Below, in pieces: positions 12,211 through 24,212 of a stretch of DNA of 64,000 nt. How positions within the stretch are numbered: the first letter of the stretch is position 1; each line of letters starts with the position of its first letter. The position numbers were made by a program, and so were the translations under genes. Source of the DNA: Lunularia cruciata (lineage: Eukaryota; Streptophyta; Marchantiopsida; Lunulariales; Lunulariaceae); NCBI GenBank assembly GCA_948567375.1, contig OX419756.1:67930552-67994551 (forward strand), written 5' to 3'. A model generated the notes under the pieces. It searched no databases. It was not told the DNA's origin and saw only the letters and a program-made list of their open reading frames with translations.

Positions 12211-15200
12211 GAATTAGAGTCCGTGTTTTGAATTAGCTGTTGTACAGTCAAGTTTCTTATCTTCATTTCAATCTCCTCAATGAAATGGTTCACGATGTAT
12301 ATTACTACAACGTATCTGCAGATCTTATATGCTTCCATCCAACATTTTAAGCGTGCCATTGTTCATTAGATCTGAATCCTGATATGGATAAATCCCTGGA
12401 GATGTACCACCAACATATGTAGAGCTTAGAAGTGAATATGTTTGTTACAGGAAAGTTATGAAAGCAGACATAAGTATACTTAAACACGTATGTATCTTCA
12501 GTAAGAGATTTTTTATAGCTTTCTTCCTTATCTTCCTCGCGGTTGGTGGCTCTCAAAATTGGACCATGGACTTGGAGTAAATTTACATGCAAGTTTCGAG
12601 CGAGGGATGTGCAAGTTCTTAGTCACGATTCACACCATAGCGTTTGAAGCATGTGGGCTATTTAGCTGACAATAAGCAGCAAGAGTGTAAAACTCATGAG
12701 CTGTATGATATTCAGTACCGCAGTAGGGCAAGTCTGCAGAAAAGGTGATCAGGGATAGTAGCGCTTTCATTCATCTCTTGTCGTCTTCATCATGGCCAAG
12801 GACACGAGGGCCAGATAGTTCTGACTCTTTATCATTTCAAACTTGTCTTATACCAAAAATGGAGTTTGCACGAGCGTTCCCACCTTCTCTTAGAGATATG
12901 CGTACTGGAATATCTGCTTTCGACGAGTTTCTTCTATGCAATGGTTGTTACGCTTCCTCAAATCACTTCAACAATCTCGAGGAAAATTGGTCAAATTTAA
13001 AGTGAGTTCGGATATACCTGCATATTAGCTTTTTCAAGTGCTACCTGCCTGTACCTGAATACAAAGAGTTACAGAAAAAGGAATTTTCATTACATTGACC
13101 TTCAAACTTCAAGCTTATCCTCGAACAAAAGTCTTATCATTTCGAATACATTACCATACACTTACTGAATCGTATAAGGGCAATTGCGTTGTTGGCCAGC
13201 TACAGGACTTGCTAAAATAACTATTTCTCCACAGTCAAGATCCTTACCAGGTTCGTTACAATAGTTCGTAGTACTACGTAAGCGTGGCACTCGTGTCACT
13301 CATCACATGTCATTTGCATCAATGTTACAAGTTCCTTCTTATGCTCCGTGTGGCTCGGGTCTTTGTCCATTTAATCACTCTCAAGTAGGCACAATTCGCA
13401 TTAGTAGGTCGACCAAGAGAGAGCTTCTGTCAGTCGATGATGCTTCTCATTTTCTATCCTTGCGGTTCTCATCACTTTCCCATCTCAGTTAAACAATCAA
13501 AGTTGGTTACTTCAGGTCATCGTGGTCTAGTTTCATCTTCTCCTTTCTACTTTCCAGTATCATCTGGCAAGTTCTACGAAACGAGTTTTGAGTTTTATTA
13601 GACATCTTCAGCATCTTCAGTATTTGTTTGTCAAGGACTGCCGCTACTACATTGCACACTACTACTCAATTGTATTAGACGCATATGACACGATTGCATT
13701 AGCCCTGCGATCTTCCACATGTTCTGTATTTAACAATGTAGATTTCTTATGAAGAAGAATATTTAAACATGTATGTTGTTGTATAAAGAAATTCTTGCAA
13801 CTTTGAACATTCTCAAGTCTCAAGTCTCGAGTCTTCTCACGTCATCATCAATCTCTGAGGTCACTTGTACTAGGCATGATGAGTTTTCTTATACATTTCA
13901 AGTCATTATGAAACTGACATTACCTTTTGAAACTAATGTGAATGGAACCAATTTATATATGTGTAAAGTCTTGCAGGACAATCTGTCGCATCTGAGGAAG
14001 ATAAACTATGACAGATGACGACGACAAACAAGGAAAAGCAGGTAGTGCGTCTTCCATCGGTGCGAAGACTATTGACATTTGTTGGCCAGGACTCTTCGAA
14101 TGTACTGTTGGTGAAAAGCACACGAGCCTTTTCAGCAGAATCGAAGGTTCGATTGATGCTTGCCAACCACCACTCAACCTGCAGGAGTGATGAGGAAGCT
14201 TACTCGGAATAACAGACTGGTATGGACCAAATGAAAATGCAGTTTCCAGGAAGGAACACGCTTGAATGTACAAGAATGCCTAACGACGTGAACCCTTTAG
14301 ATCAATTCATTGATTGGTAGTTTCGGGTTTATACTACGATCCCACAAAGACATGTCGACGCCCGACACCAATGGGTATGACGCCGTGTACTTTATAATGG
14401 TACTACAAGGGAGTACGTGATGTACTGGCACAGTGTACAAACTTTTCAAACCAACTAGATCGGCAGCATCTTTAGTACAGCAATCTCGAAGATTCATCAT
14501 CGCTCTCAAAGAGCGGTACTGGAGAGTTTTACTACCTCTTGAAGTCGTTATGTCATCATAGTGATACATATCTGTTGACGAAACTTTGCTCTTCGACTAA
14601 TCGATCGATTCATAGTTGTTATGTACAGCAGGGAGTACTTCTGCATGTACATTTCGGCAAAAAGGTTCAGTCTTTGGGTACATTGACAATTGTAGAACAT
14701 GTAAGCAAAAGGAATGTATTCTACAGTGACATAGCCTTACTCGCGTTAGTATGCATCTCGTTCATCCCTTTCGAATAAAATCATGGATTAGTGAGTAGCG
14801 AATTGCTGTGCAGTACTCAGTACCATTGTCCTGTCAAATTCTGTCCATAGAATCGGTCAGCTTAAACTGAGCTCCGAATAATTTCATGGGTGAAAGCTGT
14901 TCATTTGTCACCTACCGCTTATGTGATGAGTCTAGATTTGTCATTCGGGGTCTATGCTGAAAGCAGACATAGTTAAGCGCTTTTTCAGTGAATTTTTATC
15001 TCCCAAGCAATGAATTCGTGACGTCTACTCAGAGCTTCTGCATCTGAACGAAGGTCCGGAAGAGGAAAATCGAAAGTTTACACACTTAAGAAAGATGAAG
15101 ATATAGATTTAGGGTTTACTACAATGAACAACCTGTTGTGTTTTGTTTTAAGATGCCCTGAGGTTCTTATGGTGCAGTTGGTTATCACGCAGTCTAACAC

Positions 15201-15570
15201 ACTGAAAATATCAAGATCGAGTCTGGATGAAAGCAGAGCTCTCCTTTTCATGAAGGCCCCATGTTCCATATTGAAAGCACGAACCTCAACTTAAATAAGG
15301 AGTTAGAGCCGTACCTACACACCGAATTTACAGCGAAATTCGTTTTAAGCAAAGATGCACTAAGCATTAAAATAAAGGCAAAAATTTCCGAAAGATAGAA
15401 TTAAGCACTTTCCAAGAGGAACATGAACATTATTAACCTGGAATCCTTGAAGAGTATGAGTCAAGTACGAATTTGCTAATGAAGACTCATGTGGAAACCT
15501 CGCTTGCAAGCGGACTTTCTGCATGATAAGTTCACCACTTAAATCACTGACATGTGAACTCGCGTACATT
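12211..15570. other. Intergenic, no supported gene
   Basis: Only short open frames occur (up to 106 codons, e.g. 13953-14273 minus), overlapping on both strands without domains. Some short minus-strand stretches (15078-15290 and 15430-15569) look weakly exon-like, with a possible GT donor after 15438, but I cannot assemble a gene. The region stops at the left inverted end of the large element starting at 15571. Confidence 0.4.
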
Positions 15571-15588
15571 AGGGCGTTTCAAGAATAG
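15571..15588 (+). repeat. Left terminal inverted repeat of the candidate Harbinger element
   Basis: AGGGCGTTTCAAGAATAG is repeated in inverse orientation at 32325-32341 with a single one-base gap. A flanking ATT is present at both outer sides. Confidence 0.5.
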
Positions 15589-16559
15589 CATTTCACCTCC
15601 CGTAAATATCCCGTTAAAAAACAGGAGATTTTGTACAGGAGATTTTGGAACTTACATGGTGTGGGGGTAAAGAAAATTTAAGCCCGTTGACGCAAAGTGT
15701 CTATGGGAGACATACCCCTCAGTGTAAGTGTTATAGGGTGGACTATCGTGGTCCCGTTATTAAATTGAACACTTCACTATTGATTATGGTCTGTGATGAC
15801 CTGTCATTAGGACATTGATGACATGGCCGAGTTTGGTTTTGAAATGAATTTGGCGCCGAGATGGAAGAGACGAGTCCTCTTAGACGGGAAAGATGAATCT
15901 TGTGTATCATCCAACCATGGGCACGCAAGGAATGAGAAAGGGAGAAGAAGTTTGCATGAGAAATGAGTGGAATCAATAGATTTTTACTTGAGCCCATACA
16001 AATTAGAAATAAATAGATTGTGCGGTAGATAGATGATAGGTTAGTAATCAGTAATGAGATTTGGAGTGGAATGTGCAAGAGATGAGTTCTGAGTATTCCC
16101 TACTCTATGAGTCCAAGGAGATAATTTTGAGGTGAAGAAAGTACTCGGTGCAAATATGAGTTCAAGGAGTGCAATTTTGAGTTGGAAATCACGTGGAATG
16201 ATTGGTAGGGAGCTGGTAGGACCTAGAGATTCAATTTAGCCAAGAAGTAACTCCAATAAAACTCCTAATCTCATAGAAGAAAGAGAGAGTTCAAAGAAGA
16301 AGGAGAGTTCATCGATGAATTCTAAATACAAGCTGAAAGCGAGTTGCATGGGGCAATGGTAGAGCGACAAGATCAAAGAGTCCCAAAGTTCAAAAATTGG
16401 GTAATATGCATCTGCAAGTTATCAAGTTCTAAATTTGATTTGAATCCAATGTTTTGTATTTGAGTCAAATCCATTTTGTTATGGGTAGTATCTAAGGAAA
16501 TTCACTGGTTTTCTATCGCCCATGTTAGTAGGAGTTCTATAAGAGAAGCCTGGTGGGCT

Positions 16560-16900
16560 AGTAGAGTCTCCCGTAGAAGTCACCCATAGAGCAGACCAAA
16601 AATAATGGGTTTTGTCATTAGTCTCTTGGAGGAGTCATACCCACAAAATAGACTTCAAGGAGAAAAATAGAGTAGAATTTAAGGAGAATAATGATGAGTG
16701 TTTAGTAGGGTTGAGAGGAAAAGTCACACATGGAGTAGACTTCAAAGAAAAAAATGATAGGTGTGCAGTAGGGTCAAGAAGGAAAAAAACTATTCTCTCT
16801 AGTTAGTAAAAATCACCAAAGGAGGAGAAAAAACTCTCTAGTAGGTCAATAAGGAGAACCAAAAGAAACTCTCTAGTAGGGGTCAAGAAGGAAAACCCTA
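16560..16900 (+). repeat. Degenerate tandem repeats, purine-rich
   Basis: Phrases such as GTAGACTTCAA(A/G)GA, TAGTAGGGT and GAGTCACAC recur at intervals of about 75-90 bp, and CTCTCTAGTAGG recurs near 16840-16880. This looks like a worn minisatellite. Short frames across it are low complexity and not called as genes. Confidence 0.4.
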
Positions 16901-17559
16901 TGGTTTTCTCCACTTAGAAAAAGTCATGAGAGCCCCTTAGGCTTGGCTTCTCTTGTTATTAGTACTTTCTTGTTAATAAGAGTTAGATTGAGAGTTCTAT
17001 TGGTAGTATGAGTTATATAAAAAATAAATAAGAGATTGGAAGAGATGGATATTTTCTAATATTTGATTTTTGTGAATGTTTGCAAACATAAAGAGATGCA
17101 CAATGTTTGCAAATTTTTAGAGGATCCAAGATGTTCCACATAAAGCATATGAGAGTACATGCTAGTAAGCGGGTTTTGAGCTTAGTGTGTCTATTTGTTT
17201 CTGAAGGACATATAGGGATCTGTAAAGAATGGTGTTATAGGAGGTGTTTTCTAGGCATTTTCAAAATGCCCCATCTCAATACCCGGCAGGAGTTGACAAA
17301 TGAATAAAAAAAGGCTATGTTGGTGCAAATGTCACTATTGCAAAGTGAAGTTGAACTTGACATTGAGGACCGGTTTACAGATTTTGATGAGATGGATGAA
17401 GATTAAAACATTTTTCACATTGAAGAATGTGCTATATGGTTAAGATCGTGGGACTTTGCCCAAACCCTTGCTATTTGGCGGACAAAACCATAGCGGATTA
17501 CCTTAGGAAATTGTTACTAAGCTTTTCCAAAATCTACTTCCAATCCATTTAAAAAATTG

Positions 17560-17925
17560 ATGAGGATGTATGTAAGTTCATTTTATACATTGCTATCTCT
17601 AGTTTAAAATCATGATGTGTTCAAGGAGAAATTCTTGAGAAGGAAGCAGAGCACCGTGTGGATCCAACTTGCTGTTGTGTTGGACAGATTTGGTCATAGT
17701 GTGAATCGGGTATGTATAGCTAGAGGCACTAACTTGTGGGGTATTAGAGTCAGGTCCACCACACAATTCACCAATAGAGTAATCATTGCCATTATAGAAA
17801 ATCTAGCAAAAGAGGTTATATGACCTAATATGGAAGAAAGAGAAAGGATTACACAAGTATTTGGAGCAAAAGTATTCTCAAGTTGCATGGAATTGGTTGA
17901 TAAAACCCTTTTCCTATTGGCTCAA
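17560..17925 (+). pseudogene. HARBI1-like transposase, upstream part (interrupted)
   Basis: The frame carries the HARBI1/DDE_Tnp_4 phrases LAVVLDRFGH, NLAKEVI, MEERERI, FGAKVFSSC and VDKTLFLLAQ. The aspartate in VDKT matches the first catalytic Asp of the DDE triad. One internal stop (17821-17823) replaces the usual Trp codon. The frame runs straight into the LTR of element A at 17926. It resumes after the target duplication at 24213 with RPKIDI, as expected for an uninterrupted transposase. HARBI1-type proteins cut and paste PIF/Harbinger elements, usually with a Myb-like partner. The N-terminus upstream of 17560 is too decayed to define. Confidence 0.7.
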
Positions 17926-18495
17926 TGTAATAATATGAGGACAAGAGAGAAAACACAGATTGCACACTCAAACATTCGATGCTCCAAGGGAGCACCTTCT
18001 CTTTATTATATAGACAAAGAGTGTCTCCTCCAAGGAAGCTCCACCATAGGATTAGGGACACAGATAGGTGACATGTCAGCAAGCTCCACCCTTGGATTAC
18101 TTACTTGGATGGGTGACCTGTCTGGTCTAGGTCCTATCTGGTTGGTCAAACTAGCTTTGACCGGAGGGAATCTTCCTATAGGAATCTCAGAATCACATGA
18201 GTAAGGTACTGTTGGAAAGCTCTTGACGAGACAAACCAGGGGGAGGGAAGGCCAGCCTTTCCTCCACTGGGGGGGGGGGGGAATCTGCACATTTTGGAGG
18301 CCTAATTCATCCGTTTAGGCCTCCGAAATTGCCTTCAAAGATTTCAGGCATATTTCGGTTCCTACTCGATTAGTAGAAGTCCCCTTTTGGTGATACTTCT
18401 ATCTGATCTATTTTTACCATCATGTATAAAATCATTCTAGATGTTACCAAACCAAATTTCACATCTAGATCATATGGCTAACCCTTGGTATTACA
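17926..18495 (-). repeat. 3' LTR of element A
   Basis: This 570-bp copy, TGTAATA...TATTACA on the plus strand, is nearly identical to the one at 23626-24207. A TATATAATAAAG sequence in element orientation near 18010 is the likely promoter TATA box. Confidence 0.93.
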
Positions 18496-18512
18496 GACCT
18501 CCCTCCTTTTAA
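18496..18512 (-). other. Polypurine tract of element A
   Basis: In element orientation AAAAGGAGGGAGGTC directly precedes the 3' LTR. The same purine block precedes the 3' LTR of element B at about 38745. It primes plus-strand DNA synthesis during reverse transcription. Confidence 0.8.
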
Positions 18513-21500
18513 GATGCAACGTCCTTGTTGTGCAATTGTTGCTCAAATGCTTGCACCAACACCGGTGCATGTGCCAAATTGGCAGCGGGTTCCTAGGTTG
18601 CTTCATAGAGGGGGTAACCTTTCCATTGTACTAGATATTCCACCCGCGGATGGCGAGTACCACGCATGCGCTTTTGGAGAATCCGCTCCACTTCATATTC
18701 CTCTGTGCCATCAATGACTGTTGGACAAGGTCGAATGTCCTGTGTGTAAGTACCTTGGCCTGATCGGGGAGCATATCTGCATAATAGGGAGACATGGAAC
18801 ACTGGATGGATCTTCATGTGTGGTGGTAGCTCAAGGTGATAGGCCATAGCGCCGATGCGGCGAAGAATCAAGAAAGGCCCAATAAAACGAGGTCTGAGCT
18901 TACGGGATCCAACTAGTGTGAGGTTGGTTGTCGATAGCCACACTTGATCCCCAACATTGAACTCCATGTGCCTACGGTGTGCATTAGCATACTGCTTTTG
19001 CCGATTTTGCGCAATCTATAACCTGTGCTTGGCGCTCTCCACACCTTGTTGGATTCTAGAAACAAATGTGTTGACTGCATCAACCTTGGTAGTCATTGGA
19101 CGGATCTTCATCAAGCTAGAAGGTGTGAAGGGATGCTCACCATACATGAGGAAGAACGGAGTGACTTGGGTGGAGGCATTCACTGAATTGTTGTAAGCGA
19201 ATTCCACCAACGGTAGTAGGGTGTCCCACCTCTCTTGCTCTTCTAAGGTGAAGCCGCGTAACATGTCTTCAATCGTGCAATTAGCCCGCTCTGTTTGGCC
19301 ATCTGTTTGTGGGTGGTAAGTTGTAGACATGGCCAACTTGGTTTTGAAGAACCCAAAGAGTGTTCGCCAAAACAAACTGGTGAATTGGGTGCCTCTATCG
19401 GTGATGAGTACTCTAGACAAGCCATGGTGAGCAAAGACTGCATCTAAGTATAGTTGAGCTAGTTGTGGAGCGGTCACCTCCTTGGTGGTAGGGCATACAT
19501 GAATCATTTTGCTGAGCCGGTCCACAAAGACCACAATGTAGTCAAACCTTGAGGTGGTCTTGGGTAATTCACAGACGAGATCCATACTCACTTGTTCCCA
19601 ACGTTGGGTAGGAGTGGGAAGAGGTTGAAGGAGCCTTGCAGGAGCTTGATTAGAAGCTTTGTTCTGTTGATAAAGTAGACAGCTACGCACATAGTCCATC
19701 ACGTCATTGCTCATCTTGGGCCAATAGTAATGGCGCTTGATTGCCTCCAAGGTCTTGTCCACTCCGACATGAGCTGCAATGGCCAAATCATGACATTCCG
19801 CTAGAATGGTGGTGCGTAATTCTGGGACATTTGGGATCCACAATCGGCCTTCCCGAAAGGTGAGTCCTTGGGTGCTGGTGACACCTTTGGACGATTGCGC
19901 TTCTACAATCTGTGGATCAGTTTTTGTAGCAGCTAGAATCTCTTGCCAGAATTCAGGGTTAATCTTAACCTCTGCCGCCAAGTTGTTGGCCATTGGCATG
20001 CGGGTGAATGCATCTGCAAGTTGCTTCTTACCTTCCACGTAGGTGATTGTCATGTTGAAGCGTTGTCGCCACTCTGCCCACCAAATTTGGCGACGAGATA
20101 GATCCTTCTGCGTCTTGAGGTAGACTAGAGGTTTGTGGTCTGTCTCTACTACAAATGCCTTCTCGCCCAGGTAGTGCTTCCAATGCTTGGTTGCTAGAAC
20201 GATGGCCAGCTCTTCTCGTTCTGTGGTGTGGTAGTTGCGCTCTGCCGGTAACAACTTTCGAGAGAAATATGCAATTGGATGCCATCCGTCATGCCACTCT
20301 TGTTGTAGGACTGCTCCTATTGCTACGCCTGATGCATCCGTAGCCAACTTAATTGGACGTTTTGGGTCATACCACTTCAAGATTGGTGCATGTAGCAAGG
20401 CGGCCTTCAATTCTTGAAAGGCCAACTCTTGTGCAGTTCCCCATGTCTACTTCTTCCCCTTGCCAAGTAGTGCCGTTAAAGGCTGTGCAACCTTAGAGAA
20501 GTCCTTGACAAATCTACGATAGAATCCCGTCAACCCCAAGAAGCTCTTAAGTTGAGTCTGATCTTCTGAGGCACTCCATTTTTGAATGAACTCTATTTTA
20601 TCTGTCAATACTTGAATGCCCTCTGCACTTACTCTATGCCCTAAGTAGTCTACTTCACACTTGCCAAACTAACACTTTGAGATTTTGGCGTACAACTGAT
20701 TCTGTCTTAGAATCTGGAGGACCTCTCGTAGATGTTGTTTGTGTTCTATCATCGTGCTACTATATACTAAGATATCATCCAAGAAGACGATAACAGATTT
20801 ATCCAAGTATGGATGAAATATGTCATTCATTAGGCTCATGAAAGTGGTAGGCGCATTGGTGAGGCCAAAAGGCATCACAAGATACTCAAAGTGGCCATAC
20901 CTAGTTCAAAAGGCAGTTTTGTACACATCCTCCTCTGCAATTCGGATTTGATTGTAACCGCTCCGCAAGTCTAGTTTGGTGAAGTATCTCGCTCCATGGA
21001 GTTGATCAAACAAGTCATCCATGCGAGGTAAGGGGTATTTGTTCTTCACTGTTTGCTGATTGAGACCCCAATAGTCAATGCACATGCGCATTGTACCATC
21101 CTTCTTCTTCACAAACAAGACAGGGGCCCCATATGGTGATACGCTAGGTTGGATGAACCCTTTCTGTAGCATCTCCTCAATTTGAGTCTTACACTCCTCC
21201 AACTCATGAGGTGATAGGCGATATGGGGCCTTACAAGGAGGTGTCTTCCCCGGGAGTGTCTCTATTTTGTGATCTACTCGCCTTTTAGGTGGTAATCCTG
21301 AGGGTAGATCATCGGGAAAGACATCTTGAAACTCATCCACCACATCCTTCAATTTCTCAGGAATTTGTCCAGCGAGTTGTGCACTCTGGACTTCTCTTAT
21401 TAGACCCAGAAAACATCTATCGGTCTTACAGACAGTTGTCGTCCCTACAACATATAGAGGCAGTTTCTGCCTGTGTGATTTTTCTTTAACCCCAATGATT

Positions 21501-21880
21501 GACCATTGGTGGGTTCTCACTACTTTCTTCCTCCAATCCACCATTGGGTTGTACTGCTCCATCCATGGCATGCCTAAAATTGCATCATAACGGGCTAACT
21601 GTATCATTCGCCACTCAATTGCTTCCTGATATTCTCCTACAGAGAGGGTTACCCGTCTAGGTAATGATTCAATCCTCTCTGTTTGCCCATTTGGTAACTC
21701 TACTTCTTCACTTCCATCTCTCTCTAGATCCATTCCCAAGCTTATTGCAACAGAGCGAGACAAGAAATTCTCTGTCACTCCCGGATCTATTAATACTCTC
21801 ACTTGATTACCTTCTAGGATTCCATTCACGACAATCAATTGTGAGGTTGCCTTTCGGGATCTTTGCGCATTATTCTTCTT
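18509..21880 (-). pseudogene. Element A pol: protease, RT, RNase H, integrase, chromodomain
   Basis: One minus-strand frame runs from about 21880 to a TAA at 18509-18511. The protease active site reads LIDPGVT, so the usual Asp-Ser/Thr-Gly has become Asp-Pro-Gly near 21785. RT has [14 protein letters not shown] and the catalytic VFLDD (about 20785). RNase H starts with LATDASG (about 20340). Integrase keeps the D,D,E triad (SMDLVCEL, ITDRGTQF, QTERAN). Its zinc finger has lost the last Cys (CLLY). A chromodomain with VEYLVQWKGYP ends near 18600; such domains steer chromoviruses to histone-marked heterochromatin. Five premature stops interrupt it: TGA 20906-20908, and TAG at 20669-20671, 20447-20449, 19016-19018 and 18593-18595. 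The frame differs from gag, so pol was probably expressed by a frameshift or separately. Confidence 0.9.
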
Positions 21881-21933
21881 CCTTCCCTCGCTTCTCTGCT
21901 TCCTTATTGAGCCAGTAAGGCCACGAGGTACAT

Positions 21934-23022
21934 TTACTGGCGATCTTCATTTTCCGAAGTGGTTTCCACCTCCTCCTCTTCAATGTGCCTCTCCATGTTG
22001 TTCAAAGATCGCCTGTACGGAGGCCGAGGGCCTCTAGGGAAACGAGTGCGACAATTGGTAGATATGTGCCCAATACAGCCACAATTGTAACAACTGCGTT
22101 TTTCTCCTCGAGTCCCTTCTCCTCGTGGGACTCCATCTCTTCGTTCTTCTACCCGTCCCCGCTCTCCTTGAAGCGGCCGTGCTCCTCGATCCCGGAATCG
22201 AAGGTTGCCCAATTCCATCGGTACTGGTCCACCCATGTGTGGCATTTCTGCTCGATAATGTTGAGGTGGAACTACTCCTTCACCTCCACCTAATGCTCCA
22301 GCTATTCTCTGTGCACAAGCAATAGCTTCAAATAGCGTGCGAGGGTTTTGCACCATGACTTCTTGGCAAATCCGCTCTTTCAACCCTCGTTTGAAATTGT
22401 TGAGAGCCTCTGCTGGACTCATGTCGGTAATTGCGACTTGTAGATCCAGAAATGCCTCCACATACTCTTGTATGCTATTCTTCTGTCTCAATCCCCATAG
22501 TCAGGTTCGAGCCATCTGCACAGAATCCACCGATTGGAAATTCTTGAGCAGTCCTTCTTGCATTGCTGTCCATGTGACCTCCCTTCTCTCTGCCAACATG
22601 GATCGTTCCCAAGCATCATACCATGTGAGGGCTTTATCGGTCAAGTACCCACATGCAAACACACCTGCAGCATGCTCTGTGATCTCTGTTGAGAAGAATC
22701 TAAAATATTGATTCATTCTCGAGATCCAATTCTCCACTACTCCCATCGTACGCTGCCCCTTGTAAGGCTTGATGTTGCAAGTCTTCTTCATTCGGAGTAG
22801 CAATGTGGCTTCATCGTTGATAGGGTTCGTAGGCACGGGTGCCTCTCCAAGTACTTCAGTCACAAGTACTGGGTTTTGAGACGGCTCTTCTTCTTGCATG
22901 GCTTGATCGTTCCTGAGGATCTGCACTTGACTTTGCAATGTCTCCATGGTCATCTTAATCTCTCGAAATTCATTCAACATCCCTTGGATTTCTTGCACCA
23001 GCTCTTGCAACTGCGGATCCAT
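21934..23022 (-). pseudogene. Element A gag polyprotein
   Basis: The frame begins at ATG 23022 with a coiled-coil-like stretch (QELVQEIQGMLNEFREI). It runs through a retrotransposon gag core to a CCHC zinc knuckle CYNCGCIGHISTNC at 22051-22092, ending at TAA near 21950. One TGA at 22501-22503 interrupts it between QMART and LRQKNSIQEY. Element B has a Gln codon at the matching place, so the stop is a lesion here. Gag packages the element RNA into virus-like particles in the cytoplasm. Confidence 0.88.
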
Positions 23023-23609
23023 GGTTCTTGCAACACCCAATTGCTAACGTCTACTTCAATACAGAGTCAATATAATCACTCTGGAAGGTGCACGAACTAT
23101 CGGAACTACCATTGGGACCTCAGAAGCTATCACTCATTGATAATACTCCTCACCAAAATTCCTAACCACAAAATCTCTAAACATCAATTTTGGCCTCACT
23201 ACATAACGGATTTCTACTTGAGTGTTGAAAGGGAGAGGATTTGGGACATTCATATCCATATTATCATAATAGAATGTAGATCGTCAAATCCCACTCTCTG
23301 TCATATATCACCACAGGTAGAATCACCGGGTTTGGTGAGTTCATCACTCTGTCCATGAATTCCGCACCAAAGTGATAAACTAGCGATACTCTCATCTGCT
23401 CACGCTGGATGTACATAACCTTGATGTGGAATGGGTTTGAGAATGGAAAGCTAGGTGCGAGAAATCGTCCCCCCGGCGCATCCATCCCATCCGCTCTCTA
23501 AAGTCCTTCCTAAGTCTAGCGATTACTCTATGTTCTCCACCTCAAATTACTCAGTTTCAGTAGTTTGTGCTATTCCAAGAGGGGTGATCCACTCTCTTGG
23601 ACTAGAACA

Positions 23610-23624
23610 CTCGCTTTGATACCA
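23610..23624 (-). other. Primer binding site of element A (initiator Met tRNA)
   Basis: In element orientation TGGTATCAAAGCGAG follows the 5' LTR after one spacer base. It differs by one base from TGGTATCAGAGC, the usual plant site complementary to the 3' end of initiator tRNA-Met. Confidence 0.85.
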
Positions 23625-23625
23625 T

Positions 23626-24207
23626 TGTAATACTCCGAGGACAAGAGAGAAAACACAGATTGCACACTCAAACATTCGATGCCCCAAGGGAGCACCTTCT
23701 CTTTATTATATAGACAAAGAGTGTCTCCTCCAAGGAAGCTCCACCATAGGATTAGGGACACAGATAGGTGACATGTCAGCAAGCTCCACCCTTGGATTAA
23801 TTACTTGGATGGGTGACTTGTCTGGTCTAGGTCCTATCTGGTTGGTCAAACGAGCTTTGACCAGAGGGAATCTTTTAGGGAATCTTCCTGTAGGAATCTC
23901 AGAATCACATGAGTAAGGTACCATTGGAAAGCTCTCGACGAGACAAACCAGGGGGAAGGGAAGGCCAGCCTTTCCTCTGTTGGGGGGGGGGGGAATCTGC
24001 ACACTTTTGAGGCCTAATTCATCCGTTTAGGCCTCCGAAATTGCCTTCGAAGATTTCAGGCATATTTCGGTTCCTACTCTATTAGTAGAAGTCCCCTTTT
24101 GGTGATACTTCTATCTGATCTATTTTGACCATCATGTATAACATCATTCTAGATGGTACCAAACCGAATTTCACATCTAGATCATATGGCTAACCCTTGG
24201 TATTACA
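23626..24207 (-). repeat. 5' LTR of element A
   Basis: This 582-bp partner of 17926-18495 has the same TGTAATA/TATTACA ends. It carries an extra short direct duplication (AGGGAATCTT, near 23865-23890) that the other copy lacks. Confidence 0.93.
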
Positions 24208-24212
24208 CTCAA

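Larger units (their letters stand above)
17926..24207 (-). mobile_element. Element A: nearly complete Ty3/gypsy chromovirus
   Basis: A 6.28-kb LTR retrotransposon lies on the minus strand. Its LTRs are at 17926-18495 (3') and 23626-24207 (5'), both starting TGTAATA and ending TATTACA. A perfect 5-bp target duplication CTCAA is at 17921-17925 and 24208-24212. Inside are an initiator-Met primer site, gag with a zinc knuckle, protease, RT, RNase H, integrase with chromodomain, and a polypurine tract. The LTRs differ by scattered substitutions and a roughly 12-bp indel, so the insertion is fairly recent. It disrupts a HARBI1-like transposase gene. Premature stops in gag and pol mean this copy is not autonomous. 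Confidence 0.95.

Noticed and set aside
13933-14273. Overlapping frames on both strands suggesting a small gene
   Set aside because: No domain on either strand and no splice model that extends them.
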